64,000 nucleotides of DNA from Gracilaria domingensis (Eukaryota > Rhodophyta > Florideophyceae > Gracilariales > Gracilariaceae). A model generated the notes under the pieces. It had not been told where the DNA came from and ran no database searches. It saw only the letters and a list, made by a program, of their open reading frames with translations. The DNA lies in contig VCMS01000002.1 in assembly GCA_022539475.1 (NCBI GenBank), positions 212,672 to 276,671 on the forward strand, in the 5' to 3' direction. Positions 9,740-19,814 of the stretch are shown here, in pieces (position 1 is the stretch's first letter; each line of letters starts with the position of its first letter). The position numbers were made by a program, and so were the translations under genes.

Positions 9740-11085
9740 AAGAACCTTAGTTTCGTGTCCTACAACAATAGCAGGCTTCGACTTTATCTCCAACCAAAGG
9801 GTCTTTTGTTAGTCGCCAATCTACCGGCAGTAACACTACTGGGTCATTTTCAGCGACGCCCTTCGATAAGAATGCGAAAGGCCCCTTGAAGAATACGCAC
9901 AACATCTCTTGCCTATAGTTAAAAGCACATGAAATTCACGTATGTCTCTGTTTTATTGTTGTCGTTCCCGGAAACAGACAACATGGCCAAAATTTGTCAA
10001 AACAGCAAGAAGAAAGGGTGTGAGCAAAATTCTCGCGACAGATTATAGAGCACTTCAACAAAGGAACTCTCTAATATAGAACACGAATACGGGACATCGC
10101 TTAGTGAGGATATCTTGACTTGCGAATAGAGAGAAAAGATTCCCTCAGGCATTAAAAGCGTTGATAGTTTGTCAAGATGATGATGATGAGTCACCATCAT
10201 CATACTATGATTCATACATGATGTTGAGTGCCCCCAAATTGTGACACAAAATCACGAAGTTCATTTTGCCGGGTTGCTTTCAGGAGTTCAGGTACGCGCA
10301 CCGACGGTACCGTCGGTGTACTGCGGGCCCATAGGATCGGGACGTAAGAGGACGAATTCAAGACAAGTCACCACCTTGACGTGCATCCAGCATCGCTATC
10401 CCTTGAGGATACTCTCTGTCCTCGGCCTAGCTCCGCGCCCAAGGGCTGCAAAAGGGTGCGGATTGTTACAATGGCTACAGGAAGGTTCAAGATACGCACA
10501 AGAGAAAAATGATTGTTTGAGCGCTTTCGGGTCACGGGCTGCCATATTCATGCTTTATTCCTGGGATACCGGGATTGATCGTTGGCTGAGGAGGATGCCG
10601 CCATAATTTCTCGAACGGCAAACGAGGCACGTGGCAAGCGCCTTCAATAATGTGCAGTTCAACACTTGCCCAGGTCTATCTCGTGAGGGAGCGTTTCTTT
10701 GAACAGGGACGCTCTGCATCGATTGATTTGGTGTGCCTAGTGTGCCCACAATGGAGAGAGGAGAGAGAAAAAAGACCTTCTGCAGGTCGATTCTCAATAG
10801 GCAAATCGATAGACCTTATTTACATTGCTATTGTGGTGTTCATACGCGCGACGCAGCTGCAGACTGATCCGGTCCCACCGGACATGTCGCCCAACGCCTT
10901 TTTGTTACTAGACTTTTTCCGGAACAAGCGATTGGGACAGTGAACTACCCTTGGGTAAATCTGTCGTTCATCTCAAAGTTCTTTAACGTGATTAGAAAGG
11001 AAACTTGTTATTGCTTTCATCCAGGCAGACACGGGCAGGTTAGACGCTGGGCTTAACACATCACTTTACTCGTGCCCACCAAATA
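9740..11085. other. Intergenic region with a perfect 20-bp palindrome
   Basis: About 1.35 kb between the glutaminase start and the DDT-protein stop. No convincing gene is seen; the frames at 10241-10606 and 10650-10943 have no recognisable features. It carries the palindrome at 10300-10319 and a (GAT)n/(ATC)n short inverted tract near 10176-10205. Confidence 0.55.
10300..10319. repeat. Perfect 20-bp palindrome
   Basis: CACCGACGGTACCGTCGGTG reads the same on both strands. It lies 561 bp upstream of the glutaminase start. Its half ACCGTCGGT also occurs near 4990 and 42620, suggesting a recurring binding-site word. Confidence 0.6.
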
Positions 11086-14000
11086 TTACATGATTCGAGG
11101 GTTGGATCCCAGAGTTCCATTCACTTCTGCTCTCCTCGACGTTAAGGTGGCCCTTTCGTTCACGTTTCTAGATTCATGTCTTTCCACAGTCTTGCAACTC
11201 TGGGCATCGGTAACGTTGAGACTGGACGGGGTGTTGCTCTTTGACTTAGTAGTGACAATGTCGGTTGTGAACTGCAGTACTGCTCCGTTTGAGTCAAACA
11301 CAGAACCCTTGCCAAGGGGCTTTCCCTTGTCAAATGTGTCCCCTTCCCTTCCGTTCATATGCCCATTTATGACCGGCTTAGCATTGTTAGATTCTTTCAC
11401 CTCGACTTCTTTGGTCAAAGAGAACTTGTGTTCTCCGTTAGCACGTCCTTTTGACGGCCTTGATGACTGCTTGCCATTCTCAGTTCGCTGGAAGAATTCC
11501 TTTCCAACCAACACTTTGTCCGTTCCCATGGGCGCCTGAGGGGTTTCAATCGCCGGCTTCTGCAATAGCAAGGGATTTTGGGCACCGCGTCCGCTATTTT
11601 GGTTCTGGGCTCCATTGGGCAAGTCTTTTACATCCTCAGCCTGTTGACCCCTTGGCTTTGCAACTTCATTTCCGACAGACTTCTTTCCTAATTCTTTTTG
11701 ATACCTCGCAAACTTTACGTTCGGAGCACCATTCTGCACGGAGAAGTTTGTTTTCTTTCGTTTCCGGGCTAACTTTGAAGACTTTGTCGCAGCGTTGATG
11801 AGACTTGTGATTATACTTGAAACTGCTCGCGGAACAACAACCTTTCCAGCGGAATTTGGCCTTCGTCTGCGCTTTTTCGGAGCAATCTTTTCTTCTTTTC
11901 CTTTGGAACCTGAAGCTATAGCCCCAACCACCGGGTCAGTGCTTTTCTTTGATGATACATTCTCAGCTTCCCCTCTACTGATGGCACTAGATGAGCTTTT
12001 CGAGAAAGACCCTTCCTGTAGCTCCTCAAGGTTTGATGCAGCTCTTGCCTTTCGCGCACGCTCTCGTGCGACCTGTGTTTTTCTTTCATCGTCTCTAATC
12101 TTCTTATGCAGAGCTTTCAAAAACCCGGAATGCATTAATGACCGCCTGTTCAGGGTATCCATTTGTGCCACTATGAATGCCCGCTCTTCCAAAATCTCAC
12201 CCTCCTTGTAAGACTTCATATCGCCGTACCTCATACTGAGGAAGTTGACAATAGAGTCGTATCCAAGTTGGGAGCCTCTCATTGTCTCCCCAATTATAGC
12301 AATTCTGACACATAGTTCATACTTTCGACGAGCTGAGGAGTATACCTCACGATACTCAACCGCAGGTCTTCGCAGCTCATACCATGCATAATTCGATTTG
12401 ACCCACAACTTAGGATTTGATCCATACTCGATTACCCATTCCATTATAGATGGAATCTCGACACGAGATGCCTGTGGAGCAGAGCTTGATGGAGGCACCA
12501 GTATGCCCAGCCCGACCATTTCAGCACCCCGTTGATCACTGTCTTCCAAGGGAGCATCATCGAAACTTGCCCGGTAGGCGAAAAAGAATCTATCAAGGAC
12601 GAAAACTGGCATACCATCTTCATGGTTGTATTCCCATTGATACTCTTTCCCAATATCGGTCTCCAGAGGACAACTTGAAATCCTTCCAACGTTCTCAGTC
12701 GCCAAGGACACCGAAGGTGTTGATTCTTCTGCAATTGGTACCTTGGTCGCTTCTGTCCTAGGAGTTTCCGAAAACACCCCTTGTTCCGTTCCTATAGTCC
12801 CCGTATTCAAGCCAGTAACATTAATTTGTGAAGCCCCCCCTGACTCTCGTTCGATTCGCCCTCCTTCCTCATGCATTTGACTCATCTCACCATCCTGCTC
12901 CTGACTTCCCACTGAAGGCAGTGTTTCTTCATTAGATGTAGGCTCAGGCTCATTCTTAACCATACTCAGCTTTATGTCTGTGTCATTTTCAGGCTGCTCA
13001 GTACGCTCCTTCCAAGCAACCTTATTTCCTTTGGTCGAGCGGGCGCTCCGTCGTATTTGAACGCCAAGAAGTTGCTTCTTCATTTGAAGCTCGTTTTTCA
13101 AAAGCTTTTCCTCATCTCTCGCTACCGTTTCCATTAGGCCAAACTGCTTTCTGGCCATTCGAATGTCCCTGCTTTGCTCCTTTTCTTCGAACGCCAAGCT
13201 CTTCATGACCTTAGAGTTATGTGCAGCAAGGCGCTCTTCTTCGAATCGCTGTTCCTCTTCGCGCTGCGCAGCTCGTCTCGCTTCCATCTCTTTTCGCTCC
13301 GCAATTGCCTGAACTCTGGAGGAACGCTTCTGATTCATCATCAGGAACTCCGCACGTTCCTTTCGCTCGACTTCACGTTTTCTCTTCGCCTCATACTGTT
13401 CCATCGCGGGCAATATGTGTTCGGTGAGACCCTTGACGAGAGCCCGTTCCGCAGCTATCGGGCAGTCTTCTTTGTTGAAGCGATCAATGATCTCGCGGAG
13501 ACTTGCAGCATCAGTTGTCAAAACTTCCCATTGGGTACAGACCCTAAGTTGCGGATCTGAGAAGACCATCTCACTTTTGCGAGGTCTCTTTGGAGCTGTT
13601 TGGCTTAGTGGTTCTGTTTGAGCCTTCCGTCGACGACCTCTCGCGCCTCTGTTAGAGGGCTGACCATTCTGTTGGGTAAAATTGTCAGGCCGCCCGTCAA
13701 GGATAGTACTGGAATCTCTTCGACGCCTTTGCAAGGCAGACTCAGCCGGCTGTGTTTGCTCGGCCACTTCCGCGGCTTTTTCAGATCGTCGTTTCCGTCT
13801 TGTCGATGCTCTGTTAGTAGTCGCTTGGTTACCTTGTTTCTGCTCATCGTTTTGAACGAGCTGTGACTCTGCTCGTTTTGCAGCACGTGTAACGCGAGAC
13901 GCCGCAACTCTGGGGGCCCATTTTTCTGCGTTTCTTCGAAGTCGTTCTTCTCTTCTCTTCTTCTGTTCCTCCTTTTTTTGCTGCGCAGCTCTTCGTTTCT

Positions 14001-14634
14001 CTTCTTTTGCTATTCGTAGTGATTCTTTTTCACGAGCTTCTTGCTCTGCGCGAAGAAGTTTTTCGGCTTTCTCACGCGCTCTTTCTGACGGTTCTCGGTA
14101 CACTCGTTCGAAATCATTGAAGTACCAGTAGGAATTTCCAAGCGCATCTGTTCCGAACGCTTCAAAACGAATTTCGTCGACGGAAAACGCGTTAAAGTTT
14201 CCTGCAGATAATAAACTATCATGATGGGCGATTACAAGTTCCGCCATTGTGTGGAGCACAAGCAATCGTGTGACCACTGAGAGTTGTGCGTAGTCATCCT
14301 CGCCAGTTGGAAACTGAAACGAGGCGTCATCTGAGTCGTGCTCCCTGCCGTATCCCACACAGCCCGCCAAAGCGTGGGTGAAGTGGTCCAAATGCGTACG
14401 AACAAAGCGTGCTGTGGATGTGAGCCATTTTGCGGAAGCAGACGCACCTAGCGAAAGACCCAAAAGCCGGCCATGGAGATCAGAGAGTAGTTGCGGGTTG
14501 CTAGAAGGCAGATGTAAAGCGGCCTCCAGTGCAGACGGAGAAGGTGGAGAAAACGAAAGAGGCTCGGAAAGAAGTGATAACGCGGTTACAGTTGCGGGAA
14601 ATTGCCATAAGCCGCGGAGAGGTGAGTCCTCCAT
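11086..14634 (-). CDS. DDT/WHIM-type chromatin-remodelling accessory protein (CECR2/RSF-like)
   Basis: The 1182-residue single exon begins with MEDSPLRGLWQF at 14634. Residues ~10-150 are helical and resemble a DDT domain; at 160-181 the sequence F-GTDALGNSYWYFNDFERVYRE matches the D-x-x-GN-x-YW-x-F motif that follows DDT domains in CECR2, BAZ and RSF1 proteins, which bind ISWI-type remodellers. Long charged coiled-coil stretches follow (Glu/Arg/Lys-rich, ~180-260 and 415-540), with several basic clusters (KRRRRRP, RKRKK) consistent with nuclear localisation. A second conserved block around 690-830 (YQWEYNHEDGMPVFVLDRFF) is not assigned. No PHD or bromodomain is visible. The role in nucleosome remodelling is inferred from the family motif. 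Confidence 0.65.
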   Translation of the reverse strand: MEDSPLRGLWQFPATVTALSLLSEPLSFSPPSPSALEAALHLPSSNPQLLSDLHGRLLGLSLGASASAKWLTSTARFVRTHLDHFTHALAGCVGYGREHDSDDASFQFPTGEDDYAQLSVVTRLLVLHTMAELVIAHHDSLLSAGNFNAFSVDEIRFEAFGTDALGNSYWYFNDFERVYREPSERAREKAEKLLRAEQEAREKESLRIAKEEKRRAAQQKKEEQKKRREERLRRNAEKWAPRVAASRVTRAAKRAESQLVQNDEQKQGNQATTNRASTRRKRRSEKAAEVAEQTQPAESALQRRRRDSSTILDGRPDNFTQQNGQPSNRGARGRRRKAQTEPLSQTAPKRPRKSEMVFSDPQLRVCTQWEVLTTDAASLREIIDRFNKEDCPIAAERALVKGLTEHILPAMEQYEAKRKREVERKERAEFLMMNQKRSSRVQAIAERKEMEARRAAQREEEQRFEEERLAAHNSKVMKSLAFEEKEQSRDIRMARKQFGLMETVARDEEKLLKNELQMKKQLLGVQIRRSARSTKGNKVAWKERTEQPENDTDIKLSMVKNEPEPTSNEETLPSVGSQEQDGEMSQMHEEGGRIERESGGASQINVTGLNTGTIGTEQGVFSETPRTEATKVPIAEESTPSVSLATENVGRISSCPLETDIGKEYQWEYNHEDGMPVFVLDRFFFAYRASFDDAPLEDSDQRGAEMVGLGILVPPSSSAPQASRVEIPSIMEWVIEYGSNPKLWVKSNYAWYELRRPAVEYREVYSSARRKYELCVRIAIIGETMRGSQLGYDSIVNFLSMRYGDMKSYKEGEILEERAFIVAQMDTLNRRSLMHSGFLKALHKKIRDDERKTQVARERARKARAASNLEELQEGSFSKSSSSAISRGEAENVSSKKSTDPVVGAIASGSKGKEEKIAPKKRRRRPNSAGKVVVPRAVSSIITSLINAATKSSKLARKRKKTNFSVQNGAPNVKFARYQKELGKKSVGNEVAKPRGQQAEDVKDLPNGAQNQNSGRGAQNPLLLQKPAIETPQAPMGTDKVLVGKEFFQRTENGKQSSRPSKGRANGEHKFSLTKEVEVKESNNAKPVINGHMNGREGDTFDKGKPLGKGSVFDSNGAVLQFTTDIVTTKSKSNTPSSLNVTDAQSCKTVERHESRNVNERATLTSRRAEVNGTLGSNPRIM

Positions 14635-14995
14635 GGGAAATCCAGCACACGCGGAGAAAAGATCCAGATGGATGTCGGAAACAAGTTAGATGTGTTTTTG
14701 GCGGCACAGACAAAACACGGCGGGAATTGGTGGCGGCGACGGCGGTTGAAATGGACCAAGGATTTAAACGTGCTTTGGCAACAGCGCCGCATAAGGAATA
14801 AGTATACACATGTATAGCTTGAGCACGAGAACAAGTTGCCGCGTAAGCGGCTGGAGAAGCTCGTTTTACGAAGACGCGCACGTCAGCTTGGCATAGAAGC
14901 GCACGGTGCGTTTGGCGGGAGGAGCCCAAACCAAGCACACACGGAACCAGTGCTGAAGGCGCGAACGGAGGAGTCTACAGCGGCACAGCCAAAAT
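14635..14995. other. Intergenic, nothing recognised
   Basis: The 361 bp between the DDT-protein start and the PRP4 stop hold the presumed promoter of the DDT-protein gene. I see no RNA gene or repeat. Confidence 0.5.
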
Positions 14996-16381
14996 TCATA
15001 TTTGCCCGACGGACACTCCCCCAGGTTGCTCGCAACCCCACACTCGCCAAGTCTTGTCATAGCACGCCGCCACCACGCGCTTGGCATCGCCGCGGCAATC
15101 CAGCGCCATGATCTTATCGTCGAATCCCGACCAACAGGCCACCAGTCCGCATGCGCGATGAAGCGCCCAAGCCTTGACGCACCGGTCGAAACCAGCCGAG
15201 AACATGACGAATCCTCGATCGATTGCCAATGCGGACACCATCTTAGAGTGCGCTGCCACGGTCTTGACGCACCGTTTCTTGCGAACGTCCCATACTCGAA
15301 CGCAATTGTCCTTGCCTGCGCTTGCTATCCATGGCATTTCGCTGCAGAATTCCAACGCGGTCACGTCGCCTACGTGAGCGCTTTCGAAGGTCATCACCGC
15401 GCGCCCTGACCTCATGTCCCATAATCGTATGCCTCCGTCGAAGCCGGCTGTACCTAACAAGCTGCCATCTTCATGAAACGAAAGCCTGAACACTACGTCA
15501 TGACCAGTCTCCTGCTGCAACAACTCTTTTCCGTTGTCGTACAGCCGCACGTCGCCGTCAAACCCTGCAGTAGCTACGAGCGATGGGCGCACCGGGTTCA
15601 CTCTTACATCCGCCACGCGCCCGTGGTGCCCTGTTAGTTTGGCCGTTTGTACAAACTTTCCGTCTCGATATTCACTAACGACAGCCAGTGAATCCGCGCC
15701 AGCAGTGGTCAATGTGCCTTTATAAAAGCGAGTGACGGACACTCGTTCTTCATGAAGCGGGAGAGATGAAAGTTGAAATATGCCAGCTTGTCGCTCCTTC
15801 CAAATCGCAATGTTACCGCCCCAATCGCCCGTAGCAATCAAATCGCCATCGCCAGTCTCACAGTAGCAGATGGCGGTGTATGGACGGGTGCCACCACCTT
15901 GCGACGCAATGAGAGAGCTTTCTCGAACGGCGTGCATTGTTTCTAACTCCTCATGTTCCCATTGTTTTATTACATTGCTTTTCCCTCTCTCGTTTTCAAG
16001 TCTGATGGCAGCTGCTTTGAGGGAAGCATGAGCGATTTGGATTCTTAAATCTCTCAAATGCTGTGCACCTTCAGTATAAAACTCCTCCGTTCTAACATCT
16101 TGTCGTTCTATAACGACAGGTTTTTCGCTTTGCGGGTCTTCAACACTTGTGACTCCCGCTTCTGCCAGAACGGCACGCAGTCGTTCTCGACGATCGTAAG
16201 CATCCTCGCCAAAGAGACATATTGGATGCCCTCGACTCCGCAATGCAAGTTTGACCTGATGATCATCTGTGGGTAAGGATATACTACGAGCGACGCGACG
16301 TTGCTGAAGTTGTTTCAGTTTCTGTGCATGTTCTGCCCGTGCAGATTCTAACGCTGAGTTAGGCAAAATCTCCAAGTCCAT
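14996..16381 (-). CDS. PRP4: U4/U6 snRNP protein PRP4 (PRPF4), WD40
   Basis: The start is placed at the ATG at 16381 (MDLEILPNS), because the 44 codons upstream do not look conserved. This gives 461 residues. The N-terminal splicing-factor motif is clear (LRSRGHPICLFGEDAYDRRERLR, residues ~40-75), and a seven-bladed WD40 propeller fills the C-terminal two thirds, with blades ending in repeats such as GGIRLWDMR, NCVRVWDVR and KTWRVWG. PRP4 is a core protein of U4/U6 and the tri-snRNP, where it binds PRP3 and stabilises U4/U6 pairing before activation. The protein is close to the usual family length. BRR2 and a WBP4-like protein, which act at the same stage, are also in the window but not adjacent. 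Confidence 0.9.
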   Translation of the reverse strand: MDLEILPNSALESARAEHAQKLKQLQQRRVARSISLPTDDHQVKLALRSRGHPICLFGEDAYDRRERLRAVLAEAGVTSVEDPQSEKPVVIERQDVRTEEFYTEGAQHLRDLRIQIAHASLKAAAIRLENERGKSNVIKQWEHEELETMHAVRESSLIASQGGGTRPYTAICYCETGDGDLIATGDWGGNIAIWKERQAGIFQLSSLPLHEERVSVTRFYKGTLTTAGADSLAVVSEYRDGKFVQTAKLTGHHGRVADVRVNPVRPSLVATAGFDGDVRLYDNGKELLQQETGHDVVFRLSFHEDGSLLGTAGFDGGIRLWDMRSGRAVMTFESAHVGDVTALEFCSEMPWIASAGKDNCVRVWDVRKKRCVKTVAAHSKMVSALAIDRGFVMFSAGFDRCVKAWALHRACGLVACWSGFDDKIMALDCRGDAKRVVAACYDKTWRVWGCEQPGGVSVGQI

Positions 16382-16640
16382 ACGCCCGGGTTGTAGGATG
16401 GAATACCTAATGTGAATGAACGAATGAGACTGGTCTCTTTGCAATACTCGCACACGGAAGGAATCGCAGAGGCGATGTTCGAGCCTCGTACTACGAGGGT
16501 ACAAGGGTAACATACTCTACCTCCCATAGCTGGTTCTGAACTTAAAAATGTTTTCGAGTTGGTACACAACACGGTACTGACGGGAGATCTCAACGATCAA
16601 GAAGCCTCGCCGACACCCTTCTCAATTGTGCACTGCTACG

Positions 16641-16713
16641 GCCTCCCTAGCTCAGTCGGTAGAGCGACAGACTCTTAATCTGTTGGTCGCGGGTTCGAGC
16701 CCCGCGGGAGGTG
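16641..16713 (+). tRNA. tRNA-Lys (anticodon CTT)
   Basis: The 73-nt gene folds as a standard cloverleaf: acceptor GCCTCCC/GGGAGGT (one G-T pair at the end), D-arm GCTC/GAGC, anticodon stem ACAGA/TCTGT around the loop CTCTTAA, a 5-nt variable region, and T-arm GCGGG-TTCGAGC-CCCGC. The anticodon is CTT (Lys). There is no intron and no encoded CCA. A T-rich run (CTTTCTTTT) directly downstream fits pol III termination. Internal box B is GGTTCGAGCCC. Confidence 0.97.
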
Positions 16714-17364
16714 ACTCTTTCTTTTATGCCAACGTTTGCGCCAATGTTTGATCGACGATGTGGCGTCGCCATTGCATGAAAAAGTTTTCCATCTACCGAA
16801 GGTAGTAGACATCACTCTTCACACAACTTTACACTTCGTACCGCCGTAGACAAGTTAACGCATTAAACGTGAGTAGTTTTGTATAGCCTCGGGGCATAGA
16901 ACGACTCGACAAGGACCGCGCAGAAAGCCTCGCATAAAGCATTCAAATTGGCTCCAAGTTGATAGTTATGCAACTCGCCAGAGTGGAAGCAGGCGCAGGC
17001 GCAGGCTTCAATTTCCTTTTAGATAGATTGCCTTCCTCACAACATCATGTTGGACGCGCAAACCAGGCCAGGGCGGGTTGCGTGGCCTTCCGAAAAGGCC
17101 AGTACGTCCTGGACGTACCCCTGGTAGTGTTGAAAATTTCAACTTGAAATTCGTAAATTTTGACGTATGCGTGCGACAGTCCCACTGTTTTTTAAGACAG
17201 GGCCTCACGGTGCATCCAGATGCAAAATTCTGCGCCACTGCTTGCTCGATGCTCCCACATCTTCGCGGGTGCTGAACAACAATTGACCGCAGCGTTTTCA
17301 CAACCTATCAGAGTATCTCGAAGCCCCAACTTCCCCGCACAATCACCCCGCTGCCAAGCGAAGA
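16714..17364. other. Intergenic region upstream of the complex I gene
   Basis: About 650 bp with no recognisable gene. I looked here for an exon carrying the missing ferredoxin-like part of the 75 kDa subunit and found no Cys-rich reading frame. Two short hairpins are visible between 17078 and 17118. Confidence 0.55.
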
Positions 17365-18936
17365 ATGGCAAGATCTGGCGCTCTTAATGTCGTTCGCAAG
17401 GCACTCGTGTCTGCATCGGCGCATACGCCCCAAGGCTATCCAATTCAAGCCGTAGGCGCGCTAACTTCCAAACCGTACGCCTTCAAGACTCGCAGCTGGG
17501 AGCTCAAGTCCACAGAGTCTATTGATATCTTCGATGGCGTTGGGTCTAATATCCGCATTGACACACGTGGATCGGAAATCATGCGCGTTTTACCTAGACT
17601 GAATGAGGACGTCAACGAGGAATGGATCTCCGATAAGTCACGTTTTTCTTACGATGGCTTGAAGAGACAACGTCTCAATACTCCAATGGTGCGTGATGGT
17701 GATGGTAGCTTACTCCCTGTGCCTTGGGAACGTGCTCGTACATTTTTGCAAAACTCTCTCATCTCGTTGCATCTCGACAATCCTGATGGGTTTGAAAGCC
17801 ATGCTGTTATCGGTCCGTACGTTGATGCAAATGCAGCACTTGAACTGCGATCTCAGTTTTACAGATGGTTCCCTTGCGGACAGATTCACGTACAGGAACA
17901 GCCGCGAAATATTCCTACCGACTTCCGCCACGTTTACCTTCATAACGTTAAGCTTCCACAGCTAGAGGAAGCAGATGTTGCGCTGCTTATTGGTTCTGAT
18001 CCGCGAAAAGAAGCCCCCTTGTTAAACGCTCGTCTTCGAAAGGCGTCGCTCTATGGCGGGCTCACTACCGGAGTAGTCGGGTGTAACGTGAATCTCACGT
18101 ATCCGGCACAACATCTTGGAAATTCTATTAACACTCTGGCTGCGATCGCACAGGGCTCGCATCCGTTTGCCCACACATTGGCAGCTGCTCAAAAACCAGT
18201 CGTGATAGTTGGCAATCGTGCCCTGCAGCGGGTCGACGGTAATACAGTCCTGAAACTGGCGGAAGATATTGTTCGGAATTGCGACGGTGTGAAGGAAGAT
18301 TGGGATGCATTGTGTGTATTGCATCACGGTGCGAATACTGTCGGGAATCTGGATATTGGATTTGAGGACAAATATGCTGGTTTACGCGCTATTGATGCTG
18401 GTTCGTGGTCATCTACCAAGGTTCTTTTCCTACTTGGCGCAGACGACATCGACAACATAGATGTGCCGAATGATTGCTTTGTCATCTACCAGGGACATCA
18501 TGGCGATCGCGGCGCAAGCATTGCAAACATTGTCCTTCCTGGAGCTGCTTACACAGAAAAAGACTCTATTTATGTGAACACTGAAGGAAGAGTTCAAAAA
18601 TCAAAGCTTGCCTTTTTCCCTCCTGGTATTGCGAAAGATGATGCCATGGTGCTGCGGGATTTGCTTGGAGCAGAAGAGCAGTTGGAAAGCGTTAGATCAG
18701 TGCTGAAGTCCCCCGGGCTCGATGTTTTGGCACCGCACTTGCTGAGGACGAATTATGTTCAAAAGGCTGGACGAGCATTGGGAACCGAAAGCGTGTTACC
18801 CGCGGGAGGTTTGCAGGCAAGTAATGCTCCATTCCAAGCACCAGTTGATAATTTTTACATGACAGATCCGATCACTCGGAGTTCCAAGACGATGGCAAAG
18901 TGCACGCGTGTGAGGGATAAGAGCAATTTTGCTTGA
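17365..18936 (+). CDS. Complex I 75 kDa subunit (NDUFS1/Nad11), C-terminal domain only
   Basis: The 523-residue product matches NDUFS1 from its molybdopterin-oxidoreductase-like part onward: ALTSKPYAFKTRSWE, ESIDIFDGVGSN, NEEWISDKSRFSYDGLKRQR, GSDPRKEAPLLNARLRK, CFVIYQGHHGDRGA, IVLPGAAYTEKDSIYVNTEG. The ~210 N-terminal residues that normally hold the 2Fe-2S (N1b) and 4Fe-4S (N4, N5) ligands are absent. Instead, residues 1-25 (MARSGALNVVRKALVSASAH...) are Arg/Ala/Ser-rich and acid-free, like a mitochondrial presequence. No upstream exon with the Fe-S part is seen. This is therefore probably a split subunit whose Fe-S half is encoded elsewhere, as known for nad11 in some stramenopiles. Site: mitochondrial inner membrane, NADH oxidation arm. 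Confidence 0.9.
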   Translation: MARSGALNVVRKALVSASAHTPQGYPIQAVGALTSKPYAFKTRSWELKSTESIDIFDGVGSNIRIDTRGSEIMRVLPRLNEDVNEEWISDKSRFSYDGLKRQRLNTPMVRDGDGSLLPVPWERARTFLQNSLISLHLDNPDGFESHAVIGPYVDANAALELRSQFYRWFPCGQIHVQEQPRNIPTDFRHVYLHNVKLPQLEEADVALLIGSDPRKEAPLLNARLRKASLYGGLTTGVVGCNVNLTYPAQHLGNSINTLAAIAQGSHPFAHTLAAAQKPVVIVGNRALQRVDGNTVLKLAEDIVRNCDGVKEDWDALCVLHHGANTVGNLDIGFEDKYAGLRAIDAGSWSSTKVLFLLGADDIDNIDVPNDCFVIYQGHHGDRGASIANIVLPGAAYTEKDSIYVNTEGRVQKSKLAFFPPGIAKDDAMVLRDLLGAEEQLESVRSVLKSPGLDVLAPHLLRTNYVQKAGRALGTESVLPAGGLQASNAPFQAPVDNFYMTDPITRSSKTMAKCTRVRDKSNFA

Positions 18937-19814
18937 GATGTAGTCTTTATGGGGCTTGGTTGCTTGCAATATAGTTCTTGATTTCGAGAGTTTTGGATGA
19001 ATGAAGTTTCTTTCATTCGAGTGTTCCCTTGATGCTTTGAACCACGGTGCAGCATTGCGTCGCAGTGGTAGGAAAAAAAGAAAGGAGTTCGTAGTCTCTC
19101 TGTCTTTGTCGCATGTAACAATATTTCCTTCTTCTTGGTATTAATCTTACTCAGGAAATCAAGTCTATGCTCACAGAGTGTTGAGCTTCATTTGAGTACA
19201 AGCGATTGAAGTAGTACCAATCTCGCGCCATTTCCAATACAATGTAGCAGTCCGCTCTTGATCTCCGAGCCGTAAGAATGAAAATCCTGGAATTCGATAC
19301 GTATCTTCGAGGACATCACTAATGACCCTCGTTACCTCTCGGAAAGTACAAACAAAGCAGTTGCTTCCATTGGTTTCCACTGCACATCGTTGCTCTAATC
19401 ATATGATGGAACTGTTTCCGCAAAGAGGGTTATGAATGATAGTCTCGAAGAGCGGCCTCCTGTTCTTATCCCGGCTCTTGGCAGTTGGGGTCTGCTATGA
19501 GTAAGATTCAGCGTGGCACAGATTACCAGTTAGGGCATGCACTGCATGGCCTTGCAAAATGTATATTGTTCAAGGGCGAGCCAACGGCTTACGCGCAAGC
19601 ACGTTATCTGTGAAAAATGCACGGAACTGACCTCTTTTTTTGAGAGCAACACCAAACCTACCTCTTCCCTTCAATTGCTCACTTCTTGATTTATATCTCA
19701 AGCGAGCTTTGAAAAAGTACGACGATACCTTTAGTAGTTCCTCAAACTGGATTCTGCTGCCCATCCACCCGATTTCTCGAGAGTCGAGCTGTCGATCATC
19801 TTGCCAATGACACA
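18937..19814. other. Intergenic, nothing recognised
   Basis: The 878 bp between the complex I gene and the plastid HEAT gene (both plus strand) contain only short frames without family resemblance. The promoter of the HEAT gene is presumably at the right end. Confidence 0.5.

Noticed and set aside
16714-17364. An upstream exon encoding the Fe-S part of the complex I subunit
   Set aside because: No reading frame has the required Cys spacing.
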